The position numbers were made by a program, and so were the translations under genes. The notes beneath the pieces are model-generated. The model was given only the letters and a program-made list of their open reading frames with translations, did not search any database and had not been told where the DNA came from. From an uncultured Alphaproteobacteria bacterium (GTDB taxonomy: Bacteria; Pseudomonadota; Alphaproteobacteria; Micavibrionales; Micavibrionaceae), in contig CAMLMC010000002.1 in assembly GCA_946481075.1 (NCBI GenBank), positions 1 to 64,000 of the forward strand: a DNA stretch of 64,000 nt. The letters are read 5' to 3'. Numbering within the stretch: the stretch's first letter is position 1; every line of letters begins with the position of its first letter. Below are positions 1-6,747 of this stretch, one piece after another.

Positions 1-90
1 AACGCCAACCATCCCGGCCGCCGCAAACAACGCGAACATTACATTCCCGGATTGGCGGATGAGACTCTTTGGATGGTGTCTGGTGTGCAT
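1..90 (-). CDS. Pilin-like single-pass protein, N-terminus only (cut by window edge)
   Basis: An open frame starts at the ATG at 88-90 and runs off the left edge, giving 30 residues. The start is preceded by AGAGGG at a good Shine-Dalgarno distance. A short basic head leads into the hydrophobic stretch SGNVMFALFAAAGMVGV. This closely matches SGSVFFALFSAVVMVGI of the pilin-like protein at 50898-52286, and less closely the two paralogues at 13948-15476. I therefore infer a fourth member of the same family with one N-terminal membrane segment. It lies downstream of rpsA on the same strand, beyond the rpsA terminator. The function is unknown and the rest of the gene is outside the window. Confidence 0.55.
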   Translation of the reverse strand, partial: MHTRHHPKSLIRQSGNVMFALFAAAGMVGV

Positions 91-153
91 AAAATAACCC
101 TCTATTAATATTGTACCGCAAAACAGGTTAACGATAAACCTATTGAGCAATAA

Positions 154-180
154 AAAACCGGGCCTCGATGGCCCGGTTTT
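154..180 (-). terminator. Rho-independent terminator of rpsA
   Basis: A perfect 11-bp inverted repeat (AAAACCGGGCC / GGCCCGGTTTT) with a 5-nt loop lies about 30 nt beyond the rpsA stop codon. On the minus strand it ends in a T-run. Confidence 0.85.
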
Positions 181-210
181 CGGTTTGGATGAGGCCATAA
201 TGGCCAGTCC

Positions 211-1923
211 TTATTTCTTTTTCGGTTCTGCCTTGCCGAGGGCGGCGCCGAGGATATCGCCAAGCGATGCGCCGGATTCGGTCGAACCGAATTGTTCCAG
301 GGCTTGCTTGTCTTCATCCAGCTCGCGCTGCTTGATCGACAATGTGACATGGTGCTTTTTCTTGTCGACGGTCAGGATCTTCGCATCGACTTTCTCGCCA
401 ACCGCAAAACGGTCAGGGCGCTGCTCGGAACGCTCGCGGGACAGATCGGCTTTCTTGATCGTACCCGTTACGCCTTCGCCAACCGTCACTTCGATACCGT
501 AGTCTTTGACTTCGGTAACAGTACACGTCACGACTGCGCCTTTGGCCATGCCTTTCATCGCACCTTCGAACGGATCTTCGGACAATTGTTTCATGCCGAG
601 AGCAACGCGTTCTTTGGAAGCATCGATGTCGAGGATTTTCACTTTTACCGTGTCGCCCTTCTTGTAGTTTTTCAGAACGTCTTCGCTCTGATCTTCCCAA
701 GAAATGTCGGACAGGTGAACCATGCCGTCGATGTCATCGTCGATGCCAACGAACAGGCCGAATTCCGTGATATTGCGGATTTCGCCTTCGAGGACTTCGT
801 CAACCTTGTGCTTGTCGGCAAAGCTCGCCCATGGGTTTTCCTGTGTTTGCTTGATACCGAGGGAGATACGGCGCTTGTCCATATCGACTTCGAGAACCTG
901 CACTTCGACTTCCTGAGATGTCGACACGATTTTGCCAGGGTGGACGTTTTTCTTGGTCCAGGACATTTCGGATACGTGGACGAGGCCTTCGATTCCGTTT
1001 TCCAGTTCCACGAACGCACCGTAATCGGTGATGTTCGTGATACGGCCCTTGAGTTTGAGGCCGACCGGGTACTTGGAGGCAACGCCTTCCCATGGATCGG
1101 ATTCCAGTTGCTTCATACCGAGCGAGATACGGCCATTGTCCGCGTTGTAGCGGATGACCTGTACATCGACCGTCTGACCAACGGAGAGAACTTCCGACGG
1201 GTGGTTGACGCGTTTCCAGCTGATGTCCGTGACGTGCAGCAAACCATCGACGCCGCCAAGATCAATGAACGCACCGTAATCGGTGATGTTCTTGACGAGG
1301 CCTTGGACAACGGAGCCTTCTTTAATGTTCTCGAGCAGATCCGAACGGGCTTCGTCGCGGGATTCTTCGAGGACAGCGCGGCGGGACACAACGATGTTGC
1401 CGCGTGGACGGTCCATTTTCAGGATCATGAACGGCTGAGGCGTACCCATCAGCGGGCCAACATCACGCACGGGGCGGATGTCAACTTGGGAACCTGGCAA
1501 GAATGCCACGGCGCCGCCGAGATCGACAGTGAAACCGCCTTTGACGCGGCCAAAGATAACGCCGGTAACGCGCTCGCCTTTGTTGGATGCTTTTTCAAGA
1601 TCCAGCCAGACTTCTTCGCGGCGTGCTTTTTCGCGGGACAGAACTGTCTCGCCGTCGCGGTTTTCCATACGGTCGACATAAACTTCGACGATATCGCCGG
1701 CGCGGATCTCTGGATCCTGACCTGGCATGGAGAATTCACGAAGGGCCACGCGGCCTTCGGATTTCAGACCGACGTCGATAATGACGGCGTCTTCTTGTAC
1801 TTCGATAACACGGCCTTTGACGACATTGCCTTCAAAAGCGTGTGTAGACATGGATTCGCCCAATAACGCGGCGAATTCTTTCGAATCGCCGTTGTCGGCG
1901 ATTTTGGATGATGCTTTACCCAT
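211..1923 (-). CDS. rpsA: 30S ribosomal protein S1
   Basis: Ribosomal protein S1 helps the 30S subunit bind and unfold mRNA during initiation. The 570-residue product contains six consecutive S1 (OB-fold) repeats. The central ones carry the typical core ITDYGAFIDLGGVDGLLHVT and its variant ITDYGAFVELENGIEGLVHV. The length fits S1 of alphaproteobacteria. I chose the ATG at 1923 (MGKASSK) because AAAGGA lies about 12 nt upstream; the longer frame to 1992 adds unrelated residues. It is normally adjacent to cmk, but here a plus-strand cassette (2104-3568) separates them. The antisense frame 292-1866 is a shadow. Confidence 0.97.
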   Translation of the reverse strand: MGKASSKIADNGDSKEFAALLGESMSTHAFEGNVVKGRVIEVQEDAVIIDVGLKSEGRVALREFSMPGQDPEIRAGDIVEVYVDRMENRDGETVLSREKARREEVWLDLEKASNKGERVTGVIFGRVKGGFTVDLGGAVAFLPGSQVDIRPVRDVGPLMGTPQPFMILKMDRPRGNIVVSRRAVLEESRDEARSDLLENIKEGSVVQGLVKNITDYGAFIDLGGVDGLLHVTDISWKRVNHPSEVLSVGQTVDVQVIRYNADNGRISLGMKQLESDPWEGVASKYPVGLKLKGRITNITDYGAFVELENGIEGLVHVSEMSWTKKNVHPGKIVSTSQEVEVQVLEVDMDKRRISLGIKQTQENPWASFADKHKVDEVLEGEIRNITEFGLFVGIDDDIDGMVHLSDISWEDQSEDVLKNYKKGDTVKVKILDIDASKERVALGMKQLSEDPFEGAMKGMAKGAVVTCTVTEVKDYGIEVTVGEGVTGTIKKADLSRERSEQRPDRFAVGEKVDAKILTVDKKKHHVTLSIKQRELDEDKQALEQFGSTESGASLGDILGAALGKAEPKKK

Positions 1924-2103
1924 TTTAGTGATAGTCCTTTCAGATTTTTGATAGATCGGCTTAAGGCCTGTTCTTCCCCGCAGGGCAGGCAAAAGCGATC
2001 TTCATATTCTTCGCAGAGGCGCATAGGCCTTTGGATTTACGAAGAATAGGCGCGTTTTAGGGGATTTGCGGCGGAAATGCAAACATTTTCCTGAAAATAA
2101 TGT

Positions 2104-2132
2104 TTGACAAAAAGCTCCATATATAGGAATAT
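2104..2132 (+). promoter_or_regulatory. Candidate sigma-70 promoter of the toxin-like cassette
   Basis: TTGACA at 2104-2109 is a consensus -35 box. With a 17-nt spacer the -10 position falls on GAATAT (2127-2132), within a TATA-rich stretch. The 12 bases TTGACAAAAAGC are identical to those in front of the phage-like gene at 29353. Confidence 0.55.
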
Positions 2133-2142
2133 AGTCTTATTC

Positions 2143-2180
2143 AAGCCACAGGTGTGTCTGCGCCTCGTGGCTTTTCTTTT
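2143..2180 (+). promoter_or_regulatory. Terminator-like hairpin in the 5' leader (possible attenuator)
   Basis: AAGCCAC (2143-2149) pairs with GTGGCTT (2167-2173) and is followed by TTCTTTT, about 20 nt before the start codon at 2198. GGTG and CGCC inside the loop could extend the pairing. A hairpin plus U-rich tract between promoter and gene would reduce read-through. The gene at 29353 has the same arrangement. Confidence 0.45.
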
Positions 2181-2197
2181 ATTTGAACGAGACCCTC

Positions 2198-2968
2198 ATG
2201 AAAATCGAACTTTCCCGGCCCTTTGCCCTGAACGGCGAGGTGGACGAATTTGACGTGCGCCAGATGAAAAAGGCGCTCAACCGCCTCGGCTATTATCAAC
2301 CCTATGACAAGGTTGGCATCACCGGCATCGCCGATGAAGCCGTTTTTACGGCCCTAAAGACCTTTCAGGCGGATTATAACCTTGCACAAACGGGCGCAGC
2401 AAAACCGGACGATGAAACGATTGCTGCGCTCAACCGCGAAATCGCCAGGGTGCCGGATGGCCAATATATTTGGCGGACGGTTGGCGACGATAAAGTGCGC
2501 GGTGCCCATGCCGCCTATAATTACATGGTGCGGGATTGGAGCGATTCACCCGACCCCGGCGAGGATTATAATTGCCGCTGTTGGGCAGAGCCTATAGAGC
2601 CCGGGTTAAACCCCGTTTATCCGGAATTGCTTTTGATGCCTGCATTAAAAGCTAGGAGTGTGTGGAATTTGTTGCGACTCACAGGTTCGCAGCTAAATCG
2701 CATACCCGATTCATCCAAAGTTAAATTAGACGATACGCGGACATGGCCTAAGCCACCAACTTCTTCTAATCTTAAGGAAGGTCTTCCATCGAGACAGAAG
2801 CCGAGACTTAGAGGTGAAAAAAGCCTATATGATGAAAACGGTGGAGAATGGAGATATGCTATAGAAAGCAAACATCATAACCCCCATTGGGATTACAAAG
2901 CTTCTCCAAAATCGGAATGGGAAAATATCTCAATAAATGGAAAACCAACTCACAAGGGTGGATATTGA
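2198..2968 (+). CDS. MuF-type phage-head/peptidoglycan-binding protein with a toxin-like C-terminus
   Basis: The product has 256 residues in three parts. Residues about 15-85 resemble a peptidoglycan-binding domain (FDVRQMKKALNRLGYY ... FQADYNL). Residues about 90-135 (YIWRTVGDDKVRGAHAA ... PGEDYNCRCWAEP) match the C-terminal motif of phage Mu gpF/SPP1 gp7-type minor head proteins. The last 50 residues (KSLYDENGGEWRYAIE, HHNPHWDYKA) look like a C-terminal tip of a polymorphic toxin; the exact toxin family is uncertain. DNA becomes AT-rich from about 2640, exactly where the variable part begins. I use the ATG at 2198; a TTG at 2183 is in frame but unlikely. Two small genes follow, as expected for immunity genes. 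Toxicity is inferred, not shown. Confidence 0.7.
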   Translation: MKIELSRPFALNGEVDEFDVRQMKKALNRLGYYQPYDKVGITGIADEAVFTALKTFQADYNLAQTGAAKPDDETIAALNREIARVPDGQYIWRTVGDDKVRGAHAAYNYMVRDWSDSPDPGEDYNCRCWAEPIEPGLNPVYPELLLMPALKARSVWNLLRLTGSQLNRIPDSSKVKLDDTRTWPKPPTSSNLKEGLPSRQKPRLRGEKSLYDENGGEWRYAIESKHHNPHWDYKASPKSEWENISINGKPTHKGGY

Positions 2969-2969
2969 T

Positions 2970-3299
2970 ATGTTAAAAAGCAAATATTATCGTAATTTCA
3001 AAGGGAATGATGATTTCTTGGTAATTATTGGAGATTCTGAAAGCTATAGTAAAGCAAGTGCTTACTTCAAAAATTTAAAAGGGGGAGCGCTCATATCTGA
3101 ATATATTTCTTTAGAAGATTTGGATGTTTTGAATCAAAGCCAAATAATACTTACCCCAGAGGAATGTTCTTTATTTTCAGAAATGTGCGATAAGCTGAGT
3201 GCAGCAAACAAGGCAAGTCATTTTTATCTCGAAGTAAAAAATGTTCCTAACTTAGAATTACTGATTTCTTATGGAGAATATGCTGACTTACCGGAATGA
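2970..3299 (+). CDS. Candidate immunity protein 1
   Basis: This is a 109-residue, AT-rich gene that begins 1 nt after the stop of the toxin-like gene. AAGGGTGGA sits about 8 nt before the ATG at 2970, which is why I prefer it to the in-frame ATG at 2937. The protein is acidic and soluble, with no signal peptide or membrane segment (MLKSKYYRNFKGNDDFLVII ... YGEYADLPE). I recognise no family. Position, size, composition and tight coupling suggest an antidote to the upstream C-terminal domain. Confidence 0.6.
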   Translation: MLKSKYYRNFKGNDDFLVIIGDSESYSKASAYFKNLKGGALISEYISLEDLDVLNQSQIILTPEECSLFSEMCDKLSAANKASHFYLEVKNVPNLELLISYGEYADLPE

Positions 3300-3568
3300 A
3301 AGTCTCTGAATCAACTATCAATGCCCTGCTTCAACAAGAAGACATAGAAGGGTTTGTCAATCTTGGTGCCCCCTCGGATGAATATTTATCCGAGGCACAG
3401 AATATTACTGCATCCATTTCACAACTATCAGAAAACGAACGTACAGAAGCCAATATTACAGCTTTGCTTGTCATTGAATGGGCGCAAAGTTTTAATTTAT
3501 CTGAAGCGGATATTTTTCCGCGCAGAGAGGCATTTCAAAGATTGGCAGCAGCAATCCTAAAAGCTTGA
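3296..3568 (+). CDS. Small hypothetical protein, second candidate immunity gene
   Basis: The 90-residue product overlaps the previous gene by 4 nt (ATGA), which indicates translational coupling. It is acidic and predicted helical (MKVSESTINALLQQEDIEGF ... RLAAAILKA), with no signal peptide. It ends 1 nt before the convergent cmk stop, so the cassette fills the rpsA-cmk gap precisely. I do not recognise the family. It may be a second immunity protein or a chaperone/adaptor for the toxin-like protein. Confidence 0.6.
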   Translation: MKVSESTINALLQQEDIEGFVNLGAPSDEYLSEAQNITASISQLSENERTEANITALLVIEWAQSFNLSEADIFPRREAFQRLAAAILKA

Positions 3569-3569
3569 G

Positions 3570-4253
3570 TTACTTCCGCGCGGCGGCTTCGACGATGGTG
3601 CCGCGGATGATGGAAAGGGCGCGTTCCATCACTTCGCCTTCGCTCATGGCGCTGGTGTCGATGATATGGGCATCGGCGGCGGCGGCCAAAGGCGCCGTGT
3701 CCCTCGATGAATCCCGCTCGTCCCGCGCCTTCATATCGGCCAGAACGGTGTCGTAATCTGTGGCAATTCCCTTGCCAGTCAATTCAGCAAGGCGCCGTTT
3801 GGCGCGGGTTTCCATGCTGGCCGTCACAAAGAATTTCACATCCGCATCGGGGCAGATCACGGTGCCGATATCACGGCCATCGAGGATTACTCCGCCGAAT
3901 TGTTTATCATCCTGTCCCTGGTCTGGATCTTTGGCAAAGTTCTTCTGGAACTCTAGAAGTGCCTGACGCACACCGGGAAATTTGGCAACGTTCGAGGCCG
4001 CAGAGCCGACCGTATCATTGCGCAGATCGGGGCTTTGCAAATCTTCCGGTTTCAGGGACAGGGCCTTGGCGGCGCGGATTGCATCCATTTCATTGGCGGG
4101 ATCCCCGCCCGAATCCAGAACAGCCTTGCCCACGCAGCGGTAAAGCGCGCCCGTGTCCAGATAGGCGTAACCAAGGCGGGCCGCCAGTTTACGGGCCAAT
4201 GTACCTTTGCCGCTTGCTGCGGGTCCGTCGATTGCAATAACCATATGTGCCAT
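3570..4253 (-). CDS. cmk: Cytidylate kinase
   Basis: The enzyme phosphorylates CMP and dCMP with ATP in pyrimidine nucleotide salvage and synthesis. The P-loop IDGPAASGKGTLARKLA is at the N-terminus, followed by YLDTGALYR, DGRDIGTVI (nucleotide-binding Asp/Arg) and a C-terminal KARDERDSSR segment, all typical of Cmk. I take the ATG at 4253, giving 227 residues and a family-typical length. The upstream in-frame ATG at 4310 has a plausible GAGG and would add 19 residues, so the start is uncertain. In related genomes the gene lies between aroA and rpsA; here plus-strand genes interrupt both junctions. Confidence 0.93.
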   Translation of the reverse strand: MAHMVIAIDGPAASGKGTLARKLAARLGYAYLDTGALYRCVGKAVLDSGGDPANEMDAIRAAKALSLKPEDLQSPDLRNDTVGSAASNVAKFPGVRQALLEFQKNFAKDPDQGQDDKQFGGVILDGRDIGTVICPDADVKFFVTASMETRAKRRLAELTGKGIATDYDTVLADMKARDERDSSRDTAPLAAAADAHIIDTSAMSEGEVMERALSIIRGTIVEAAARK

Positions 4254-4435
4254 GGCAAGAGCATTACCCCGAAGCGGGAAATCATGGAAGCGGAAATTGG
4301 GATGGCGCATTGGAAAACCTCGCCTTTGGCACGTGTTATTTTTTCAATATGGGGTGATTTGCGTGGATGGCCAACAAATTTTTGGCGTTCGGCACCCCTT
4401 ATGGTGATAAAAGTGACGCGAAAGGTTTTGCATTC

Positions 4436-5044
4436 ATGACGCGCCGTATTCTTGTGTTCCTCTCGCTCCTTCCTCTCGCCGCCTGTTCGACCGGAATTCC
4501 GCTGCATAAATATGCCCCGCAAGGACAGCCGAAGGATGATTTCACCTTCTGCTCGGGGTATAGCTGCACCCGCAAGGTCGAGAGCGGATTTACGGACAAG
4601 GACTGGGCCTCTGTGCGCAGCATTTTTGCGAAAAAACCGGCGAAGGATGCGGAAGGCGAGCGCAGCAAAATTGCTGCGGCGATTGCAAGGATGGAAAGTC
4701 TCATGGGCGCAAAAACGGGCACCGCGCACGATCTCCCCGAAGCGCGGGGGAGGAAAGAGGATCCGGCGCAGATGGACTGCCTCGATGAAACGGTCAACAG
4801 TTCGCGCTATCTGGAATTTTTGGCAAAAGATGGGCTTTTCAAGTTTCATAAAGTCGGCTTGCCTATCCATCGCGGTTATATGATTGATGGGGCGTGGCCG
4901 CACAATACCGCAACGATCATCGAAGATAAAACCGCGCAGCAATTTGCTGTTGATTCCTTCTACCGCGCAAATGGGGAGGAGCCCTATATCGTCCCTGCCA
5001 AGGACTGGCTGATGGGGTGGAAACCCGCGGGGGCAAAGCAGTAA
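4436..5044 (+). CDS. Predicted lipoprotein of unknown function
   Basis: The ATG at 4436 has GAAAGG upstream and yields a lipoprotein signal peptide, MTRRILVFLSLLPLAACSTG, with lipobox LAAC. The mature part (about 185 residues) is charged and has several cysteines (FCSGYSCTRK, MDCLDE). A conserved-looking C-terminus, HRGYMIDGAWPHNTATIIED followed by a Pro/Trp-rich tail, resembles conserved hypothetical proteins of alphaproteobacteria. The gene is inserted between aroA and cmk on the opposite strand and ends directly against the aroA stop. Membrane attachment is inferred from the lipobox. Confidence 0.75.
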   Translation: MTRRILVFLSLLPLAACSTGIPLHKYAPQGQPKDDFTFCSGYSCTRKVESGFTDKDWASVRSIFAKKPAKDAEGERSKIAAAIARMESLMGAKTGTAHDLPEARGRKEDPAQMDCLDETVNSSRYLEFLAKDGLFKFHKVGLPIHRGYMIDGAWPHNTATIIEDKTAQQFAVDSFYRANGEEPYIVPAKDWLMGWKPAGAKQ

Positions 5045-6403
5045 TCAGGCAGTCTTTATGACGTCGCTTCCGGCAAGAGTGTTCATCAAGGCAACAAAAT
5101 TGGGGAAGGATGTGGCCACGGGCGCGATATCGTCGATCGTCACAGGCGTTTCGCTGGCCATGCCGAGAATGAGGAAGCTCATGGCGATGCGGTGGTCGAG
5201 CGCGGTTTCGATTAAAGCGCCGCCCTTTGGAGCCGTGCCGTTGCCGTAAATCGTGAGAGTATCTTCCCCCATTTCGAGTTTCACGCCGCAGGCCTCTAAA
5301 CCCTTGGCCATCATCGCAAGGCGGTCCGATTCCTTGACGCGTAATTCTTCCAGTCCTGTGGCACGCGTAATGCCATTCGCAAAAGAGGCCGCAACAAACA
5401 GAATCGGGAATTCATCGATCATGCTGGGCACACGCTCCAAGGGTACATCAATCCCTTGCAGCATTTTTCCGCCTTTGATGCGAATATCGGCAACGGGTTC
5501 ACCGGCTTCGACCCGCTCATTTTCAAACGCAATATCCGTGCCCATTTCTCTCAAACAAAGGAAGATGCCATTGCGGCGCGGGTTCATGCCGATGCGCGGC
5601 AACAGGACGTCCGAGCCTTGGCAAATTGCGGCCGCAACAGCAGGGAAGGCCGCGGACGAGGGGTCGGAGGGGACATAAATATCCGCACCCGCAATCATGT
5701 CCTGACCACCTTTCAGGTGGATGGCCTGCGCCCCGTCATCAAAGTCTTCAACATCCACTTTCACACCGAAATGGCGCAGCATATTTTCGGTATGGTCGCG
5801 GGTTGGTTTTGTCTCGATCACGGTTGTCGTGCCATCGGCGCGAAGCCCTGCGAGCAAAATGGCAGACTTCACCTGTGCGGATGCGACCGGCAATTTATAA
5901 TGGATCGCTTTTGGTTTTGCTGCACCCGTTACCGTCATGGGAAGGCGGCCGCCTTCGCTGGCCTCGAATGCTGCCCCCATATCGGTGAGCGGTGTAATCA
6001 CGCGGCCCATCGGGCGTTTGGTCAGGGATGCGTCGCCGGTAAAGCTGGCCGTGATAGGATGTCCCGCAACCAGACCGGCCAGAAGGCGGGTTGATGTGCC
6101 GGAATTGCCCATTTCCATCGGTTCTGATGGCGAGTTCAGATGGCCGATTCCAACACCTTCCGTGGTCCATGTCCCGTTGGCGTTTTTGATGATTGTGGCG
6201 CCCATCGCCCGCATCGCGGCGGCGGTGTTGAGGACATCTTCGCCTTCCAGAAGTCCGTGGACGATGGTGCGGCCCTTGGCGATCCCGCCGAACATCAACG
6301 AGCGATGGGAGATCGATTTATCGCCAGGAATGGCGGCCGTGCCTTTCAAGGGGCCGGATTTGCTGGATTGGAACGGAACAGGGGCGGAATGATGATGTGT
6401 CAT
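5045..6403 (-). CDS. aroA: 3-phosphoshikimate 1-carboxyvinyltransferase (EPSP synthase, class II type)
   Basis: The enzyme joins shikimate-3-phosphate and phosphoenolpyruvate in the shikimate pathway to aromatic amino acids. The 452-residue protein has IPGDKSISHR, GDASLTKRPMGRVITPL, SAQVKSAILLAG, VPSDPSSAAFP, LEELRVKESDRLA and LDHRIAMSFLI. This series is much closer to the CP4-type (class II) enzyme than to the E. coli one. The phosphoenolpyruvate-site loop reads GNSGTSTRL, so a Gly occupies the place of the Ala that contributes to glyphosate tolerance in CP4. The start at 6403 lacks a strong ribosome-binding site. Confidence 0.96.
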   Translation of the reverse strand: MTHHHSAPVPFQSSKSGPLKGTAAIPGDKSISHRSLMFGGIAKGRTIVHGLLEGEDVLNTAAAMRAMGATIIKNANGTWTTEGVGIGHLNSPSEPMEMGNSGTSTRLLAGLVAGHPITASFTGDASLTKRPMGRVITPLTDMGAAFEASEGGRLPMTVTGAAKPKAIHYKLPVASAQVKSAILLAGLRADGTTTVIETKPTRDHTENMLRHFGVKVDVEDFDDGAQAIHLKGGQDMIAGADIYVPSDPSSAAFPAVAAAICQGSDVLLPRIGMNPRRNGIFLCLREMGTDIAFENERVEAGEPVADIRIKGGKMLQGIDVPLERVPSMIDEFPILFVAASFANGITRATGLEELRVKESDRLAMMAKGLEACGVKLEMGEDTLTIYGNGTAPKGGALIETALDHRIAMSFLILGMASETPVTIDDIAPVATSFPNFVALMNTLAGSDVIKTA

Positions 6404-6492
6404 AGAAGGTTATTATCGGTTTCAGGATTCTAATACAAGATCGCTGGACAAGCTCCACAATCTGTGTCCTTATTACGACAAAGGAGTTTGTT

Positions 6493-6747
6493 ATGTCCGA
6501 TACTGAAAACACTAAAGCCATGCAGCGGAAAAGAGAAGCGGAGTTCGCCGCCGCCCATCCGGATCTGTACAATGATTATAAGGATGCTGTCGGGAGAAAG
6601 CCGAAAGATATTGGCGATGAACCAATAACAAGTCTTACTTTTGGCGTGGATCAAAACGGCAAGGCAACAATGAGTTATCAAACCCTTGCTGGTGCCGGAA
6701 ATTTTGATGCCAATGGCCGCTATGAGGGCTGGGTCTGGGCTTGTTAG
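6493..6747 (+). CDS. Small hypothetical protein
   Basis: The 84-residue protein has a strong AAAGGAG 7 nt before the ATG. It is hydrophilic (KAMQRKREAEFAAAHPDLYN) with a more hydrophobic end (YEGWVWAC) and no signal peptide. It ends directly against the stop of the convergent GGDEF-EAL gene. I recognise no family; a real gene is supported by the ribosome-binding site and the tight fit between neighbours. Confidence 0.65.
   Translation: MSDTENTKAMQRKREAEFAAAHPDLYNDYKDAVGRKPKDIGDEPITSLTFGVDQNGKATMSYQTLAGAGNFDANGRYEGWVWAC

Noticed and set aside
292..1866. 524-residue open frame antisense to rpsA
   Set aside because: It is the complementary reading of six S1 repeats and shows the same periodicity, with no recognisable domain of its own.
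2183..2197. TTG start of the toxin-like gene
   Set aside because: It would begin with an unusual codon only 10 nt after the hairpin; the ATG at 2198 is more likely.
4052..4942. 296-residue minus-strand frame overlapping cmk and the lipoprotein gene
   Set aside because: It runs across two well-supported genes in other frames and has no signal peptide, domain or ribosome-binding site of its own.
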